A stretch of 64,000 bases of DNA from DASRAJ01 sp035638255 (GCA_035638255.1 DASRAJ010000087.1:1-64000), one strand, 5' to 3'. Shown: positions 35,361-46,123, numbered from the stretch's first letter. Notes: generated by a model not told the origin, from the letters alone. Translations and numbers: made by a program.

Positions 35361-37622
35361 ATGGCACTGAATACGCAATCACTCCAACCCCTTATTAACT
35401 TCATCTATTCAGTGGCGGATCAGGTGTTGATTAACACCTACGAGCCGAGTAAATATAAGGATGTGATCTTGCCCATGACTGTTATCCGGCGTTTGGATGC
35501 AGTGTTAGAACCGTCAAAAGATAAAGTACTGGTTACTCATGAAAAATTCGTTGGCAAGCTGAATGACCTCACAACAGTTTTGACAAGCAAACAAACAGGT
35601 TCGGGGGTTGCATTCTACAACACTTCTCCTTACACCCTGAAAAAACTATTGGAAGACCCGAAGAATATCAAAAGCAATTTTGAAAACTATCTTAACGGAT
35701 ATTCTGAGAATGTGCAAGACATCATCAGCAAATTCAAATTCAGAAATGAAATTGAAACGCTTGACGATGCGAAGAAACTTTTTTCTGTTATTGAAAAATT
35801 TGTTTCGCCGAAAATCGATTTACGACCAGAAAGCTTACCACCTCTTGCAATGGGGTATGTGTTTGAAGATTTGCTAAGGAGATTCAATGAAGCTACCAAT
35901 GCAGAAGCGGGAAGACACTTTACACCAAGAGAAATAATTGAGTTAATGACCCATCTTCTTTTTTTGCCAGTAAAAGAAAATATTCAGTCTGGAACATTTT
36001 TGATTTACGATCCCTGCGCTGGAAGTGGCGCGATGCTTACCGAATCCAAAAAGTATATCACCGATGATGAAGGTGAAATAAAATCACAAGCTACCATACA
36101 CCTCTACGGTCAGGAAAACACTCCGACCATATACGCTATTTCCAAATCAGACATGCTTTTAAAAAATGAAGACCCTGATAAAATTGTTTACGGTAGCACA
36201 CTCAGCCAATTCGGAGGTGAACGAGCAAATGAATGGAGAGCATTAAAATTTGATTTTATGCTCACCAATCCTCCATATGGAACAAGTTGGGCTGATGATA
36301 AAAAGGCATTAGGTGTTGGTGACAAAGGAAAAATAACTGATAGTCGCTTTCAAGTAGGCGAAGGTTCTGAGACGAAAGTTGTTTCAAGTCGTGTTAATGA
36401 CGGACAACTCATGTTCGTGTTGCATATGATTAGTAAAATGAGGGATACAGAACAGGGCAGCCGCATTGCATCCGTTCACAATGGTTCTGCCTTGTTCACA
36501 GGTGATGCAGGTCAGGGAGAGAGTGAAATAAGAAAGCACATCATTACAAAAGATTATTTGGAAGCCATCATCGCATTACCGAATGATATTTTTTACAATA
36601 CAGGCATTCCTACCTACATTTTTGTCATGACCAATCGTAAGCCGCCAGAAAGAGAAAATAAAATTCAACTTATCAATGCAAATGGCGAAAACTTTTTTGT
36701 AAAAAAACAAAAGCCACTCGGCAGCAAACGCAACGAACTCAGGAAGGAAAATATTGAAACAGTTACACAACTCTATCTTGATTTTAAAGAAACAGAATAC
36801 AGTAAAATTTTTGACAACGATGAATTTGGTTATTCGCAAATTATCGTTTACCGACCCTTGCGGCTCAAGGTGCAGTTAACAGGAATAAAAATTCATTCAA
36901 TTCGCTTTGTTTCAAACAATACAAAACTGAGAGAGGAACTGTATCGTGAGTTTGGAAATGGAGTGTATGAAAAAGAAGGAGTAAAAAAATTAGAAGAATG
37001 GTTGCTGAATTATTTCATGCAGGACAATGAAGAAGGAGAAGAAGAAAACGGTGACGCAGAAACAGAAATTTCAATAGCATCCCTTCCAAAGAAAAAGCAA
37101 AAGATAGTAAAGCAACTGATTGACACTGCCAGTTGGAAGCGAGACCTTGACCTGATGAACAATGTAAAAACGATTTCAGAAAAATTCGGAGAAATCACCT
37201 ATGATGATTTCAACGTGTTTGATGAAATATTTGAAAAGGAATTGAAGAAGCAAAAAATAAAACTTACCCCGAAAGACAAGAAAGATATTATCAATGTAAT
37301 ATCATGGACAGATCCGAAAGCGAAACCTGTAATTAAAAAAGAACACAAAGACGGAACTATTGAATATGTAAGCGACCCGGCATTGAAAGATTATGAGAAC
37401 ATTCCATTGAAAGAAGATATACAGGAATTTTTTGAGCGGGAAGTTTTACCGTTTGCTGATGATGCGTGGTGGAATAAAGATGAAACTAAAATTGGTTACG
37501 AAATCAATTTTGCAAAATACTTCTACAAGCATCAGCCCCCAAGACCGCTCTCTGTTATTGTCAATGATATTTATACTATAGAACAAGAAACAGAAGGACT
37601 ACTAAAAGAAATTACAAGTTAA
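35361..37622 (+). CDS. hsdM: Type I restriction-modification DNA methyltransferase subunit
   Basis: 753 aa, longer than many HsdM (about 500). Adenine-methyltransferase motifs are clear: DPCAGSGAMLTESKKY (motif I, SAM binding), NPPYGTSW (motif IV, catalytic NPPY). An N-terminal helical region (LNTYEPSKYKDVILPMTVIRR...) and an acidic C-terminal extension (EEGEEENGDAETE) are present. Forms the M2S modification core with HsdS. It is first of the six-gene operon 35361-46123 and its stop overlaps the next start (TAATG). Confidence 0.93.
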   Translation: MALNTQSLQPLINFIYSVADQVLINTYEPSKYKDVILPMTVIRRLDAVLEPSKDKVLVTHEKFVGKLNDLTTVLTSKQTGSGVAFYNTSPYTLKKLLEDPKNIKSNFENYLNGYSENVQDIISKFKFRNEIETLDDAKKLFSVIEKFVSPKIDLRPESLPPLAMGYVFEDLLRRFNEATNAEAGRHFTPREIIELMTHLLFLPVKENIQSGTFLIYDPCAGSGAMLTESKKYITDDEGEIKSQATIHLYGQENTPTIYAISKSDMLLKNEDPDKIVYGSTLSQFGGERANEWRALKFDFMLTNPPYGTSWADDKKALGVGDKGKITDSRFQVGEGSETKVVSSRVNDGQLMFVLHMISKMRDTEQGSRIASVHNGSALFTGDAGQGESEIRKHIITKDYLEAIIALPNDIFYNTGIPTYIFVMTNRKPPERENKIQLINANGENFFVKKQKPLGSKRNELRKENIETVTQLYLDFKETEYSKIFDNDEFGYSQIIVYRPLRLKVQLTGIKIHSIRFVSNNTKLREELYREFGNGVYEKEGVKKLEEWLLNYFMQDNEEGEEENGDAETEISIASLPKKKQKIVKQLIDTASWKRDLDLMNNVKTISEKFGEITYDDFNVFDEIFEKELKKQKIKLTPKDKKDIINVISWTDPKAKPVIKKEHKDGTIEYVSDPALKDYENIPLKEDIQEFFEREVLPFADDAWWNKDETKIGYEINFAKYFYKHQPPRPLSVIVNDIYTIEQETEGLLKEITS

Positions 37623-39346
37623 TGGCAGCACTAGATACAAGAATGCACTTGAAAACCATCATTGATTACAATGAGGTTTATGGAACTCCAAAAGATTTGT
37701 CTTTTGCAGATTCCCTTATTCAAGGCATTCCATCATCTACTCTGTTGAATTTCTTTTCAGGGATTAACATCAAACTCTATTTGAATGAAGTCAGTGGTGA
37801 AGCATACAACATACAAGTTCAACTATTAAATAATCTTATTGTTCCGGCAGGTGAAGAAACTATCAATACTTTTAAAACAGTTTTCCAAAGACATCTTGAC
37901 GATGGCAGATTGCCAGTTGTGTTTTGGCAATATTCAAATCTGCTTTTCTACGAATTGATTTTTAGGAATTACAATTCGCTTCCGATGCGACCATACACTA
38001 ATGACGAAGCGAAAAGAATGTTGGATGCTTCCCTGATAATAAATAGTGTAACCAGTGACAGGTTTAAAATAACAGCCGAGCAGGTCAAAGAAGCTGCTGA
38101 TAAAAGAGAATCAGAAAGTATTCTGCTTCCAAATTTTATTTATCAGAAGGACTACGCTTCCACAACAGATTTTTCAAATCAATTTACCCGCAGCTTAGAA
38201 TTTTTTAAATATCTGGAAAGCTCAGAAAAGTTTAAAAGATATGTGCAGGATTATTACAAGCACTTGCATGTGAAAGATTACAAGGAGATTATTTACAATC
38301 TGCTCACTGTGTTCACTCAGGTAGGTATTCATAATCCTGTTTATCAAAGAACGCAAATGATTCCATTAGGTAATTTGCTTCCATTGATAAATATTGATTT
38401 CATCAATACACTTTCAATCAACGATAAAATCAGCACCTACGCACCTGACAATAGCTTTCGCACCTTGAGAAAGCACATGCTCTTTCACTTTGATAAGCAT
38501 GTATTTTTTCTTCTTGATATTAATTTCCTTATTGACCAGCTATACAAAGCACAAATCTTTGCTTTCGGTGAGTTCATTAAGGCACGGGGCTACAAAGGAA
38601 ATTTCCTTTCAGTGAAAGGAAAAGAGTTCATGGAGGATATTTATTTCCGCCTCATCATGGAAAGATGCTTTCCTCACTACATTCGGAAATCAGGTGATGA
38701 AGCAAGGAAGAGTGATGGCAATGAAATCTGTGATTACTATTTGCGAAAAGGAAATAATATTTTCCTCATTGAGTTTAAAGACATACTTCTTAATGCCGAC
38801 CTGAAAGAAAAATCAGATAAGGATTTGCTCTACTCCGAATTTGAGAAGAAGTTTTTCGAAAACCAGACAAAAGACCCGAAAGGAATACAGCAGCTTTTTA
38901 ATGCAGCAAAATACATTGAGAATAATTCAATACCCTTTGATACATTACCTGCAACGGAAAAACTGAATATTTATCCGATAGTTATTTATACTGATTTATC
39001 ATTCGGATATGAAGGAGTAAATAAAATTCTGAAAAAGAAATTCAGAGAGTTGCTGAGCACGGAAACATTTTCAAAAACAGAGGTGAATGATGTAACATTT
39101 ATCAATCTCAACTACTTTGAAATTCACGAAGATTATTTGAAGCAGGATTTAATTGATCTTTCAAAATTTATTGATGAATACCATTTGCATACACAAGGCG
39201 AAGAATACACAACCACACCTTGGGAAGTGTTCCACAGATTTTATTTAAAGGAAAATGTAAAAAGTGAATTAGGCAATCCTTCTTTTATGAAGGAAGCCAT
39301 TAAACAAATTATACCCGCAGAATTTCATGATGCAGTTGATGTCTGA
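37622..39346 (+). CDS. PD-(D/E)XK nuclease-like protein inside the R-M operon
   Basis: 574 aa, not a known R-M subunit as far as I can tell. A nuclease-fold motif is visible at NEICDYYLRKGNNIFLIEFK: Asp371 and Glu384-x-Lys386, with a preceding helix (EDIYFRLIMERCFP). The rest is a mainly helical protein of unknown role. It starts on the hsdM stop and ends overlapping hsdS (ATGTCTGA). It could be an accessory restriction effector carried with this R-M operon, or a DNA-binding helper. Confidence is high for a real gene, low for the function. Confidence 0.6.
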   Translation: MAALDTRMHLKTIIDYNEVYGTPKDLSFADSLIQGIPSSTLLNFFSGINIKLYLNEVSGEAYNIQVQLLNNLIVPAGEETINTFKTVFQRHLDDGRLPVVFWQYSNLLFYELIFRNYNSLPMRPYTNDEAKRMLDASLIINSVTSDRFKITAEQVKEAADKRESESILLPNFIYQKDYASTTDFSNQFTRSLEFFKYLESSEKFKRYVQDYYKHLHVKDYKEIIYNLLTVFTQVGIHNPVYQRTQMIPLGNLLPLINIDFINTLSINDKISTYAPDNSFRTLRKHMLFHFDKHVFFLLDINFLIDQLYKAQIFAFGEFIKARGYKGNFLSVKGKEFMEDIYFRLIMERCFPHYIRKSGDEARKSDGNEICDYYLRKGNNIFLIEFKDILLNADLKEKSDKDLLYSEFEKKFFENQTKDPKGIQQLFNAAKYIENNSIPFDTLPATEKLNIYPIVIYTDLSFGYEGVNKILKKKFRELLSTETFSKTEVNDVTFINLNYFEIHEDYLKQDLIDLSKFIDEYHLHTQGEEYTTTPWEVFHRFYLKENVKSELGNPSFMKEAIKQIIPAEFHDAVDV

Positions 39347-40586
39347 AAATATAAAAACCGCATGGCTTGGTGATTTCCCTTCACATTGGCAGGTGAAGCG
39401 AATCAAGAACATTTTTAATGAACTTGATTCAAGAAGTGAAACCGGCAATGAAGAGTTGCTTTCTGTTTCGCAATACACAGGCATTACACCCACCCGTGAA
39501 AGTTTAGAAAATGAAGCCGACCACATTACTAGTGCTGCATCATTGAAGGGCTACAAGAAAGTTTCACAAAATGATCTCGTAATAAACATCATGCTTGCAT
39601 GGAATGGCAGCTTAGGAATTTCTCCTGTTGATGGGATTGTAAGCCCCGCATATTGCGTTTACAGGTGCAAGCCGGAAAACAATCCCCATTACTTTGGCTA
39701 TTTGTTTTCAACCAACTTATTTAAAGCAGAGTTCAGAAGAAATTCAACAGGCATTATTGATAGTCGCCTTCGGCTATATACCGATAAATTTTTCAGCATT
39801 TTTTCTATCGTTCCCCCCAGAGAAGAACAGGATGAAATTGTTGAACTAATCAGAGAGCGAGCAAAAAAAATAAATAGGTTCATCAAACTAAAGCAAAGAT
39901 TTATTGATTTATTAAAAGAACAAAGGCAAAGTATAATCACCAATGCTATCACTAAGGGAATAGATAAAAATGCTGATCTAGATGAATCTGGTATAGATTG
40001 GTTGGGACAGAAGCCCCATCATTGGAAATTGCGAAGGTTAAAGTATGCTGTCACTTTAAATAAAACGGAAATCAATTTAGAAGAGCAGAGCGAGAATTTA
40101 TTCAGAATTGCTTTAGAAAATATTGATGGTTGGACTGGTAAATTTATCGAGACTGGCAATCCAGAATTTAACGGAAAAGGAAATCATTTCAAAGTTGGCG
40201 ATGTGCTTTTCAATAAACTCAGACCTTATTTAGCGAAGGCATTTGTTGCAGACCGTGAAGGCTTATGCGTTGGTGAACTTTTAGTACTTACCCCGATACA
40301 AGCTATTCTTCGCGCAGAATTTTTATTTCACCGCTTAATGTCAAAAGATTTTATCGAAGTAATAAATAGTTCAACATACGGGGCAAAAATGCCGAGAGCA
40401 CACTGGGCTTTCATTGGTAATTTAAAATTGGGCTTGCCATCACTGGACGAACAAGATAGAATTATCAACTATATACATGATGAGACAAAGACTGTTGACA
40501 TTGCAATTTCCAAAGCCCAAAGGGAAATTGAACTGATGCAAGAATACAAAGAGGCAATGATTGCAGAAACGGTAACAGGAAGATAA
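39339..40586 (+). CDS. hsdS: Type I restriction-modification specificity subunit
   Basis: About 415 aa from ATG 39339; ATG 39327 adds four residues. Two target-recognition domains are joined by helical conserved regions. The first starts DFPSHWQVKRIKNIF; the second starts at about residue 220 (SGIDWLGQKPHHWKLRRLKYAV) and is followed by a long helix ending EIELMQEYKEAMIAETVTG. It provides DNA sequence specificity to HsdM and HsdR. The recognised site cannot be inferred. It overlaps the preceding gene by 8 nt. Confidence 0.9.
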   Translation: MSENIKTAWLGDFPSHWQVKRIKNIFNELDSRSETGNEELLSVSQYTGITPTRESLENEADHITSAASLKGYKKVSQNDLVINIMLAWNGSLGISPVDGIVSPAYCVYRCKPENNPHYFGYLFSTNLFKAEFRRNSTGIIDSRLRLYTDKFFSIFSIVPPREEQDEIVELIRERAKKINRFIKLKQRFIDLLKEQRQSIITNAITKGIDKNADLDESGIDWLGQKPHHWKLRRLKYAVTLNKTEINLEEQSENLFRIALENIDGWTGKFIETGNPEFNGKGNHFKVGDVLFNKLRPYLAKAFVADREGLCVGELLVLTPIQAILRAEFLFHRLMSKDFIEVINSSTYGAKMPRAHWAFIGNLKLGLPSLDEQDRIINYIHDETKTVDIAISKAQREIELMQEYKEAMIAETVTGR

Positions 40587-40599
40587 ATTTATAGAGCAA

Positions 40600-41844
40600 A
40601 TGGAAGTAAAAATATTAGCAAGCAAAGTCATTGAACACAGAACATGGTATCTGTGTAGTGGCAATTTGCTCGTTTATTTGGACAGCTTAAAAGACAACTT
40701 TTATGAATTTGCCATTCAAAGGAGAATTGTAAAAAACCAATATCTTGATTTCTTATACTATTCTATCAAGGACGGTGATCCAATTCCATTGATTACTCTT
40801 ACGACGAAGCAGCAGAAATTAGAAGTTAATAAAAGTGGAATTTCTGAGGTTGATATGCAGGCTGTTGAAATATTAGATGGCTTGCAGAGAACTTTCAGAT
40901 TATGGGCTTATAAAATTCTTTCAGAAAAATATAATGGTGAAACTGATAAAGCTATAACTGAGTTTGCCAAAAGATTAAAAGAGGAAAATGATTTATTTTT
41001 TGAAACAGGGGTTTTATCTACAAGTTTAATCCGCTCATTCATTACTAGCAATGAAATTATCGAAGTTAAAAAGGTTTTTTCAGGGTTTGAGATTTACTTG
41101 GTCGTTTGGTCAGGGTTAAAAGAAAAAGAGATAATTGAAAAAATGTTAGTGTTAAATGCCGGGCAAAAAGCTGTTTCAAAAACCCATCAGTTCGAATTAC
41201 TTTTTCTCCACTTTTATGATGAAATTAGAGCCAGCCAACCCAAAGTAAATCTTTTAAGAGAAAAAGAAAAGAAAGCGTCCGAAGTAAAAAAAGGTAATAG
41301 GGATTTAGGGGAATTTATGTTCTCATCAGTAATTGTTGCCTTGCAGTCGTTTGTAGAGAAGAAACCACTCCGAGTGTCAACTGAAGACTTAATTGGTTTA
41401 GAACCTGAAGAAGAAACTAAAGCAAAGGTTTATGAATCGGTCTTTAGTTCTGAGTTTATTAAAGATTATTTATCTCAATTGTACACCCTTGATGAAGCTG
41501 TATATGAAAATGATAAGGATAGAGGAAAGGAATGGTTCGTTAAAGACACATCACTTAGCGGTGTTTTTGCAGCGGTTGGGAAGTATATAAATATTGATGA
41601 CGAATGGGATAAAAGCGCACTCAGAAAAGCAGCTAACGAAGGTTTTAAAGTGCTAAGAAATAATATTTTGCATAGAGGTTTTAAATTAAAAGAATTTACC
41701 AACGAATATAATACACTTTCGAGTCGCTCAGGAAATATAGGCAACATTATTCGTAAGGTAGTTATGAATTACACATTTGAATTGTTACAGGGTAACAATC
41801 CAGAATGGAAGGATATTTTCGATAAATCAAAAGAACGTAAGTAA
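40600..41844 (+). CDS. DGQHR/DUF262-like protein in the R-M operon
   Basis: 414 aa. The motif EILDGLQRTFRLWAY (Asp93-Gly-Leu-Gln-Arg97) is a DGQHR/ParB-like motif, preceded by QRRIVKNQYLDFLYYSIKDG as in DUF262-type proteins. Such proteins occur in Dnd, BREX-like and abortive systems as DNA-binding or nuclease parts. It lies 14 bp after hsdS and 3 bp before the HEPN-like gene, so it is probably translated with both. The function is inferred only from neighbourhood and motif. Confidence 0.5.
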   Translation: MEVKILASKVIEHRTWYLCSGNLLVYLDSLKDNFYEFAIQRRIVKNQYLDFLYYSIKDGDPIPLITLTTKQQKLEVNKSGISEVDMQAVEILDGLQRTFRLWAYKILSEKYNGETDKAITEFAKRLKEENDLFFETGVLSTSLIRSFITSNEIIEVKKVFSGFEIYLVVWSGLKEKEIIEKMLVLNAGQKAVSKTHQFELLFLHFYDEIRASQPKVNLLREKEKKASEVKKGNRDLGEFMFSSVIVALQSFVEKKPLRVSTEDLIGLEPEEETKAKVYESVFSSEFIKDYLSQLYTLDEAVYENDKDRGKEWFVKDTSLSGVFAAVGKYINIDDEWDKSALRKAANEGFKVLRNNILHRGFKLKEFTNEYNTLSSRSGNIGNIIRKVVMNYTFELLQGNNPEWKDIFDKSKERK

Positions 41845-41847
41845 CAA

Positions 41848-43071
41848 ATGACAGGCAGAGAACTATTAGCTGATTTCATTCTTACAATCAACCATTATCT
41901 TGGTTTTGATGATGATGGTGTTGAGAATACTGTTATAATTGATGAAAACCTTAACTCTGCTTTAGCCCAATTGAAAGCATTAGCACCTCCGGCAAATTTT
42001 GTAATTCTTATTGATGCATTGGATAAACTTATTGAGACTAACGCTGATAATTTTCTTGCTAATAATTATTTGGTTACGGGCACAATTCAAATAATTGATT
42101 TTGCTGACCCTAACCTTGATAAAAAAAATCGCGCTTTCGCATACTCTGATTCTGATTTCGGTTTCTTTTCTACTAAATCTTTAATTCAATCAGGTGCTTT
42201 AGTAGATATTTCTCTACCTCAGTTCGAGATACTTTGGAAACAAATGCAAGAATTTTTAGAACGATGTTACACTATTCCAGATGCCGACAAGATCACAATT
42301 CTTCTTGATTGCATAAGTCTCAATAATATTAATACGGGTTTTGTAATAAACAAACAATCGATGGCTGGTTTTGATAGCAACAGACATTTTTCTTATATTT
42401 ATTTAAGCTACCTTAATAATTCTAAAGCGATTGATCTTCCCCCTGAATTGATCTATTCTTCGCCTGTTTTAAATAATTCCTTGATTTTAGACAACACCAA
42501 GATTTATGAACAATATTTTGATATATACGATGTAATAAACGAGTTAAATCAAACTCCAGATATTCTTTCAAGATTCTTAAGATTATACCACATATTAGAA
42601 TACCTTGTTTATCGCGTTTATTTAGTTGATTTAACAAATAGAGTCGGTACTAACAAGTTTTTTGTAAGAGAGTTTGCAAGTTCTTCCGAATCTATGGTAA
42701 AAAATGAAAAAAAATCCTTTACAAAAAATTTTCCGAAAATATTTCATGGCGACATCGCAAGATTAAACGCTGATCTTTTGCCTCATTCTACAACTCCAGT
42801 AAAGGACTTTTTAAGAGATAGAGCAATTGTAAAGGGATTTGTCCCTTCCAATTTAGAAAGAATAGCCGAATTAATTTATGGTCTTAGATGCTGTATAGTA
42901 CACAATAAGGAAAGTGAATATCATCTGACAATCTCTAATAATGATGATTACAGTTTGATCGTTCCATTGATTCGCCAATTAATTCAAACACTTGAATACT
43001 TAATTATAGGAAAGATTGCAAATAATTACAACATTATCAATTATCCACAGCAACACTTGAATTTATATTAA
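41848..43071 (+). CDS. HEPN-domain-like protein in the R-M operon
   Basis: 407 aa, AT-rich and Asn-rich. The C-terminal helices (RLYHILEYLVYRVYL, then LERIAELIYGLRCCIVHNKE) end in Arg347-x4-His352, the Rx4-6H signature of HEPN RNases. The N-terminal ~250 residues are unrecognised. HEPN proteins often act as toxins in abortive defence. The partner would be the DGQHR-like protein just upstream. It lies 1 bp before hsdR, so all are one operon. Confidence 0.5.
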   Translation: MTGRELLADFILTINHYLGFDDDGVENTVIIDENLNSALAQLKALAPPANFVILIDALDKLIETNADNFLANNYLVTGTIQIIDFADPNLDKKNRAFAYSDSDFGFFSTKSLIQSGALVDISLPQFEILWKQMQEFLERCYTIPDADKITILLDCISLNNINTGFVINKQSMAGFDSNRHFSYIYLSYLNNSKAIDLPPELIYSSPVLNNSLILDNTKIYEQYFDIYDVINELNQTPDILSRFLRLYHILEYLVYRVYLVDLTNRVGTNKFFVREFASSSESMVKNEKKSFTKNFPKIFHGDIARLNADLLPHSTTPVKDFLRDRAIVKGFVPSNLERIAELIYGLRCCIVHNKESEYHLTISNNDDYSLIVPLIRQLIQTLEYLIIGKIANNYNIINYPQQHLNLY

Positions 43072-43072
43072 A

Positions 43073-46000
43073 ATGCCAACAGACACTAGAGAGAAGGGTC
43101 TTGAAGAACTGATAGTTCAAAACCTATGTACACTAAATGGTTTTGAGGAGCGGCATTTCTCTCAATACAATCGCGTTGAATGTATTGATGAAGAATTGCT
43201 ATTCAAATTTCTTTTAGATACGCAGGAAAGTGAAGTTTTAAGACTTCAGTCAGTTCATGGAGATAATTTTAAGCAACGCATCTTATATCTTGTCAATAGA
43301 AAAATAAAAGATCAGACAGTTGTAAATGATACTTGTTTGGGGGGCATTGTAAATCTTATCAGATCAGAAATTACAGATGGACAAACAGGCATCAAACTGA
43401 AATTATTTTTTGACAAACCGGTTTCTTCACTCAACACGAAAGATGCAGAATTATACAGCAGGAATATTTTTTCTGTAACCCGTCAGGTGCGTTATAGCAC
43501 TCACAATGAAAATTCCCTTGACCTTGTGGTATTCATCAATGGGTTGCCTGTTATCACTTTTGAATTGAAGAATGAACTCACAAAGCAAAATGTAAAAGAT
43601 GCCATTCGCCAATACAAAACAACACGAGACCCAAAAGAAGAATTGTTCCGGCTTTCCCGCTGTCTTGTCCACTTTGCAGTGGACAGTGAACAAGTTTGGA
43701 TGTGCAGCCATTTAAGAGGAGGCAACTCATCATTTCTCCCATTCAATAAGGGACACAACAACGGAGCGGGAAACCCATTGAATGATGCAGGTATAAAAAC
43801 TGATTATCTCTGGAAAGAAATTCTCACAAAGGATAGTCTAACGAACATCATTCAAAACTATGTGCAGTTAATTGAAGAAGAAGTAGAGAAAATTTTACCA
43901 GACGGTCAAATCAAAAAAGACAAAATAAAGAAAATGATTTTCCCCCGTTACCATCAGCTTGATTCGGTGAGAAAACTTTTGCATGATGCAAAGGATAACG
44001 GAGCAGGAAAACGCTATCTAATTCAGCACTCAGCAGGTTCAGGAAAAAGTAATTCCATAAGTTGGCTTGCACATCAGTTGGTTGGTTTGTTTGACAAGTC
44101 AAACACCAACACAATTTTTGATTCTGTAATTGTCGTAACAGACCGAATTGTTTTAGATACTCAAATTCAGAGAAACATAAAACAATTTGAACAGGTGCAG
44201 GGAGTGGTAGAACACATTGACAAAGGTTCAAAGCACTTGAAAGAAGCATTGGAGGAAGGAAAGAAAATAATCATAACAACCATTCAGAAATTTCCATTCA
44301 TAGTAAATGAAATCGGTGAATTGCCGGGAAACAAATTTGCAATCATTATTGATGAAGCGCACAGCAGTCAAAGCGGAAACACAGCAGGAAAATTAAATGC
44401 AACACTTGCTAAGGACTTTGAAAAAGTTCAGGTTGATGATGATGAATTTGTTTTCATGGACAAAGAAGAACATGATGAACTTACCTCAGAAGATTTGGTA
44501 GTGGACATCGTAAAGGGTCGCAAAATGCTTACTAACGCAAGCTATTTTGCTTTCACAGCCACCCCGAAAAATAAAACACTTGAATTGTTTGGAGTGAAAT
44601 ACAAAGATGGTGATAAAGAAAAATTCCGTGCGTTTCATCTTTATTCCATGAAGCAAGCCATTGAAGAAAATTTCATTTTGGATGTCTTGCAGAATTACAC
44701 TACTTATCAAAGCTACTATGCACTTCTAAAGAAGATTCAGGACGATCCCGAATATGATAAAATAAAGGCGCAAAAAAAGCTCAGAATATATGTTGAAAGT
44801 CACGAGCATGCAATCAGGTTAAAATCTGAATTGATGATTGAACACTTTTTGGAATCAGTAATAGCCAAACAAAAAATAAATGGACTTGCAAAAGCAATGC
44901 TGGTAACAGGTAGCCGAAAGAATGCTGTGAAATACAAAAAGGCATTTGATAAGTATCTAACGGAAATAAATAGCCCTTACAAAGCAATAGTTGCTTTTTC
45001 AGGAGAGGTAAGCAAAGAAACAGAGCAGTCATTAAATCACTTTTCAAGTTCTTCAATTCCTGAAGAGTTCAAAAAATCGGTAAATAGATTTTTGATTGTT
45101 GCAAACAAATATCAAACAGGATTTGACCAGCCCTTGTTGCATACTATGTATGTTGACAAAAAGTTAGGTGGAGTTGGTGCAGTTCAAACCTTATCAAGGT
45201 TGAATCGCACTGCACCCGGTAAGAATGACACGTTCGTGTTGGACTTCGCCAACACTACGGATGAAATCAAAGAATCATTTGACCCCTTCTTTGAAACAAC
45301 AATTTTGGGTGAGGCAACAGACCCAAATAAATTATTTGACTTGCAAAATGCTTTAGACAATTTTCATGTTTACACTTCTCAGCAAGTGCAGGAGTTTTCT
45401 GATAAAATCGTTGCTAATGTCCCAGTTGACCAACTCCATATCATTTTAGATGAGGCAGCAGAAATTTTCCGCTCAACACTGAATGAAAAAGCGCAAGAGG
45501 ATTTTAGAGTAAAATGTAAATCCTATGTTCGGCTGTATGTTTTCCTAGCACAGATAGTCCCATTCACTAACGCCTACTTAGAACGGCTGTACATTTTTCT
45601 CAATCACTTGCAAAATAAAATTGGAAGGGAAGAAGGGGAAGACCTTGCACAAGGAATTTTGGACAACATTGACATGGACAGTTACCGCTTACAGCGTGAA
45701 GGTGAATTTAGAATAACCTTACAACAAGGTGATGAATTAAAACCATTACCTACAGAAATGAGAGGAAATATTCCTGATCCACACATGGAATACTTATCTG
45801 CAATTGTAAAGGCATTTAACGATAGATTTGGAACAACATTTACGAATGAAGATAAGGTTCGCAAAATGACTCAAGACCTAATGCAGGATGTAATGACAGA
45901 TAGAAAAGCAGTTGATAACATCAACGCCTCATTAATGAAAAAAGATTTGCAAAATGCTCAAATCACTTTTACTGATGTGCTTAAAGAAAAAATGATAAAC

Positions 46001-46123
46001 CATATTGAAAGCAACTTTGAAGTTTTTAAAGAATACAATGATAATCCTGAGTTCCGTGCATTTCTTGCGGGGCAAATGTTTAATTTAATGCTGAAAGATT
46101 TTTCAAATATTGGTACGAAGTAA
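43073..46123 (+). CDS. hsdR: Type I restriction endonuclease subunit R (motor/nuclease)
   Basis: 1016 aa. An N-terminal nuclease domain with LDLVVFINGLPVITFELKN (Glu-x-Lys) is followed by an SF2 helicase: Walker A SAGSGKSN, DEAH motif IIIDEAHSSQSG, motif III FTATPKNKT, and the motif V/VI region VANKYQTGFDQP with QTLSRLNRTAPGK. The protein is full length, so the R-M system is probably intact: HsdM, HsdS and HsdR are all present. It cuts DNA lacking modification at the HsdS site. Last gene of the operon. Confidence 0.93.
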   Translation: MPTDTREKGLEELIVQNLCTLNGFEERHFSQYNRVECIDEELLFKFLLDTQESEVLRLQSVHGDNFKQRILYLVNRKIKDQTVVNDTCLGGIVNLIRSEITDGQTGIKLKLFFDKPVSSLNTKDAELYSRNIFSVTRQVRYSTHNENSLDLVVFINGLPVITFELKNELTKQNVKDAIRQYKTTRDPKEELFRLSRCLVHFAVDSEQVWMCSHLRGGNSSFLPFNKGHNNGAGNPLNDAGIKTDYLWKEILTKDSLTNIIQNYVQLIEEEVEKILPDGQIKKDKIKKMIFPRYHQLDSVRKLLHDAKDNGAGKRYLIQHSAGSGKSNSISWLAHQLVGLFDKSNTNTIFDSVIVVTDRIVLDTQIQRNIKQFEQVQGVVEHIDKGSKHLKEALEEGKKIIITTIQKFPFIVNEIGELPGNKFAIIIDEAHSSQSGNTAGKLNATLAKDFEKVQVDDDEFVFMDKEEHDELTSEDLVVDIVKGRKMLTNASYFAFTATPKNKTLELFGVKYKDGDKEKFRAFHLYSMKQAIEENFILDVLQNYTTYQSYYALLKKIQDDPEYDKIKAQKKLRIYVESHEHAIRLKSELMIEHFLESVIAKQKINGLAKAMLVTGSRKNAVKYKKAFDKYLTEINSPYKAIVAFSGEVSKETEQSLNHFSSSSIPEEFKKSVNRFLIVANKYQTGFDQPLLHTMYVDKKLGGVGAVQTLSRLNRTAPGKNDTFVLDFANTTDEIKESFDPFFETTILGEATDPNKLFDLQNALDNFHVYTSQQVQEFSDKIVANVPVDQLHIILDEAAEIFRSTLNEKAQEDFRVKCKSYVRLYVFLAQIVPFTNAYLERLYIFLNHLQNKIGREEGEDLAQGILDNIDMDSYRLQREGEFRITLQQGDELKPLPTEMRGNIPDPHMEYLSAIVKAFNDRFGTTFTNEDKVRKMTQDLMQDVMTDRKAVDNINASLMKKDLQNAQITFTDVLKEKMINHIESNFEVFKEYNDNPEFRAFLAGQMFNLMLKDFSNIGTK

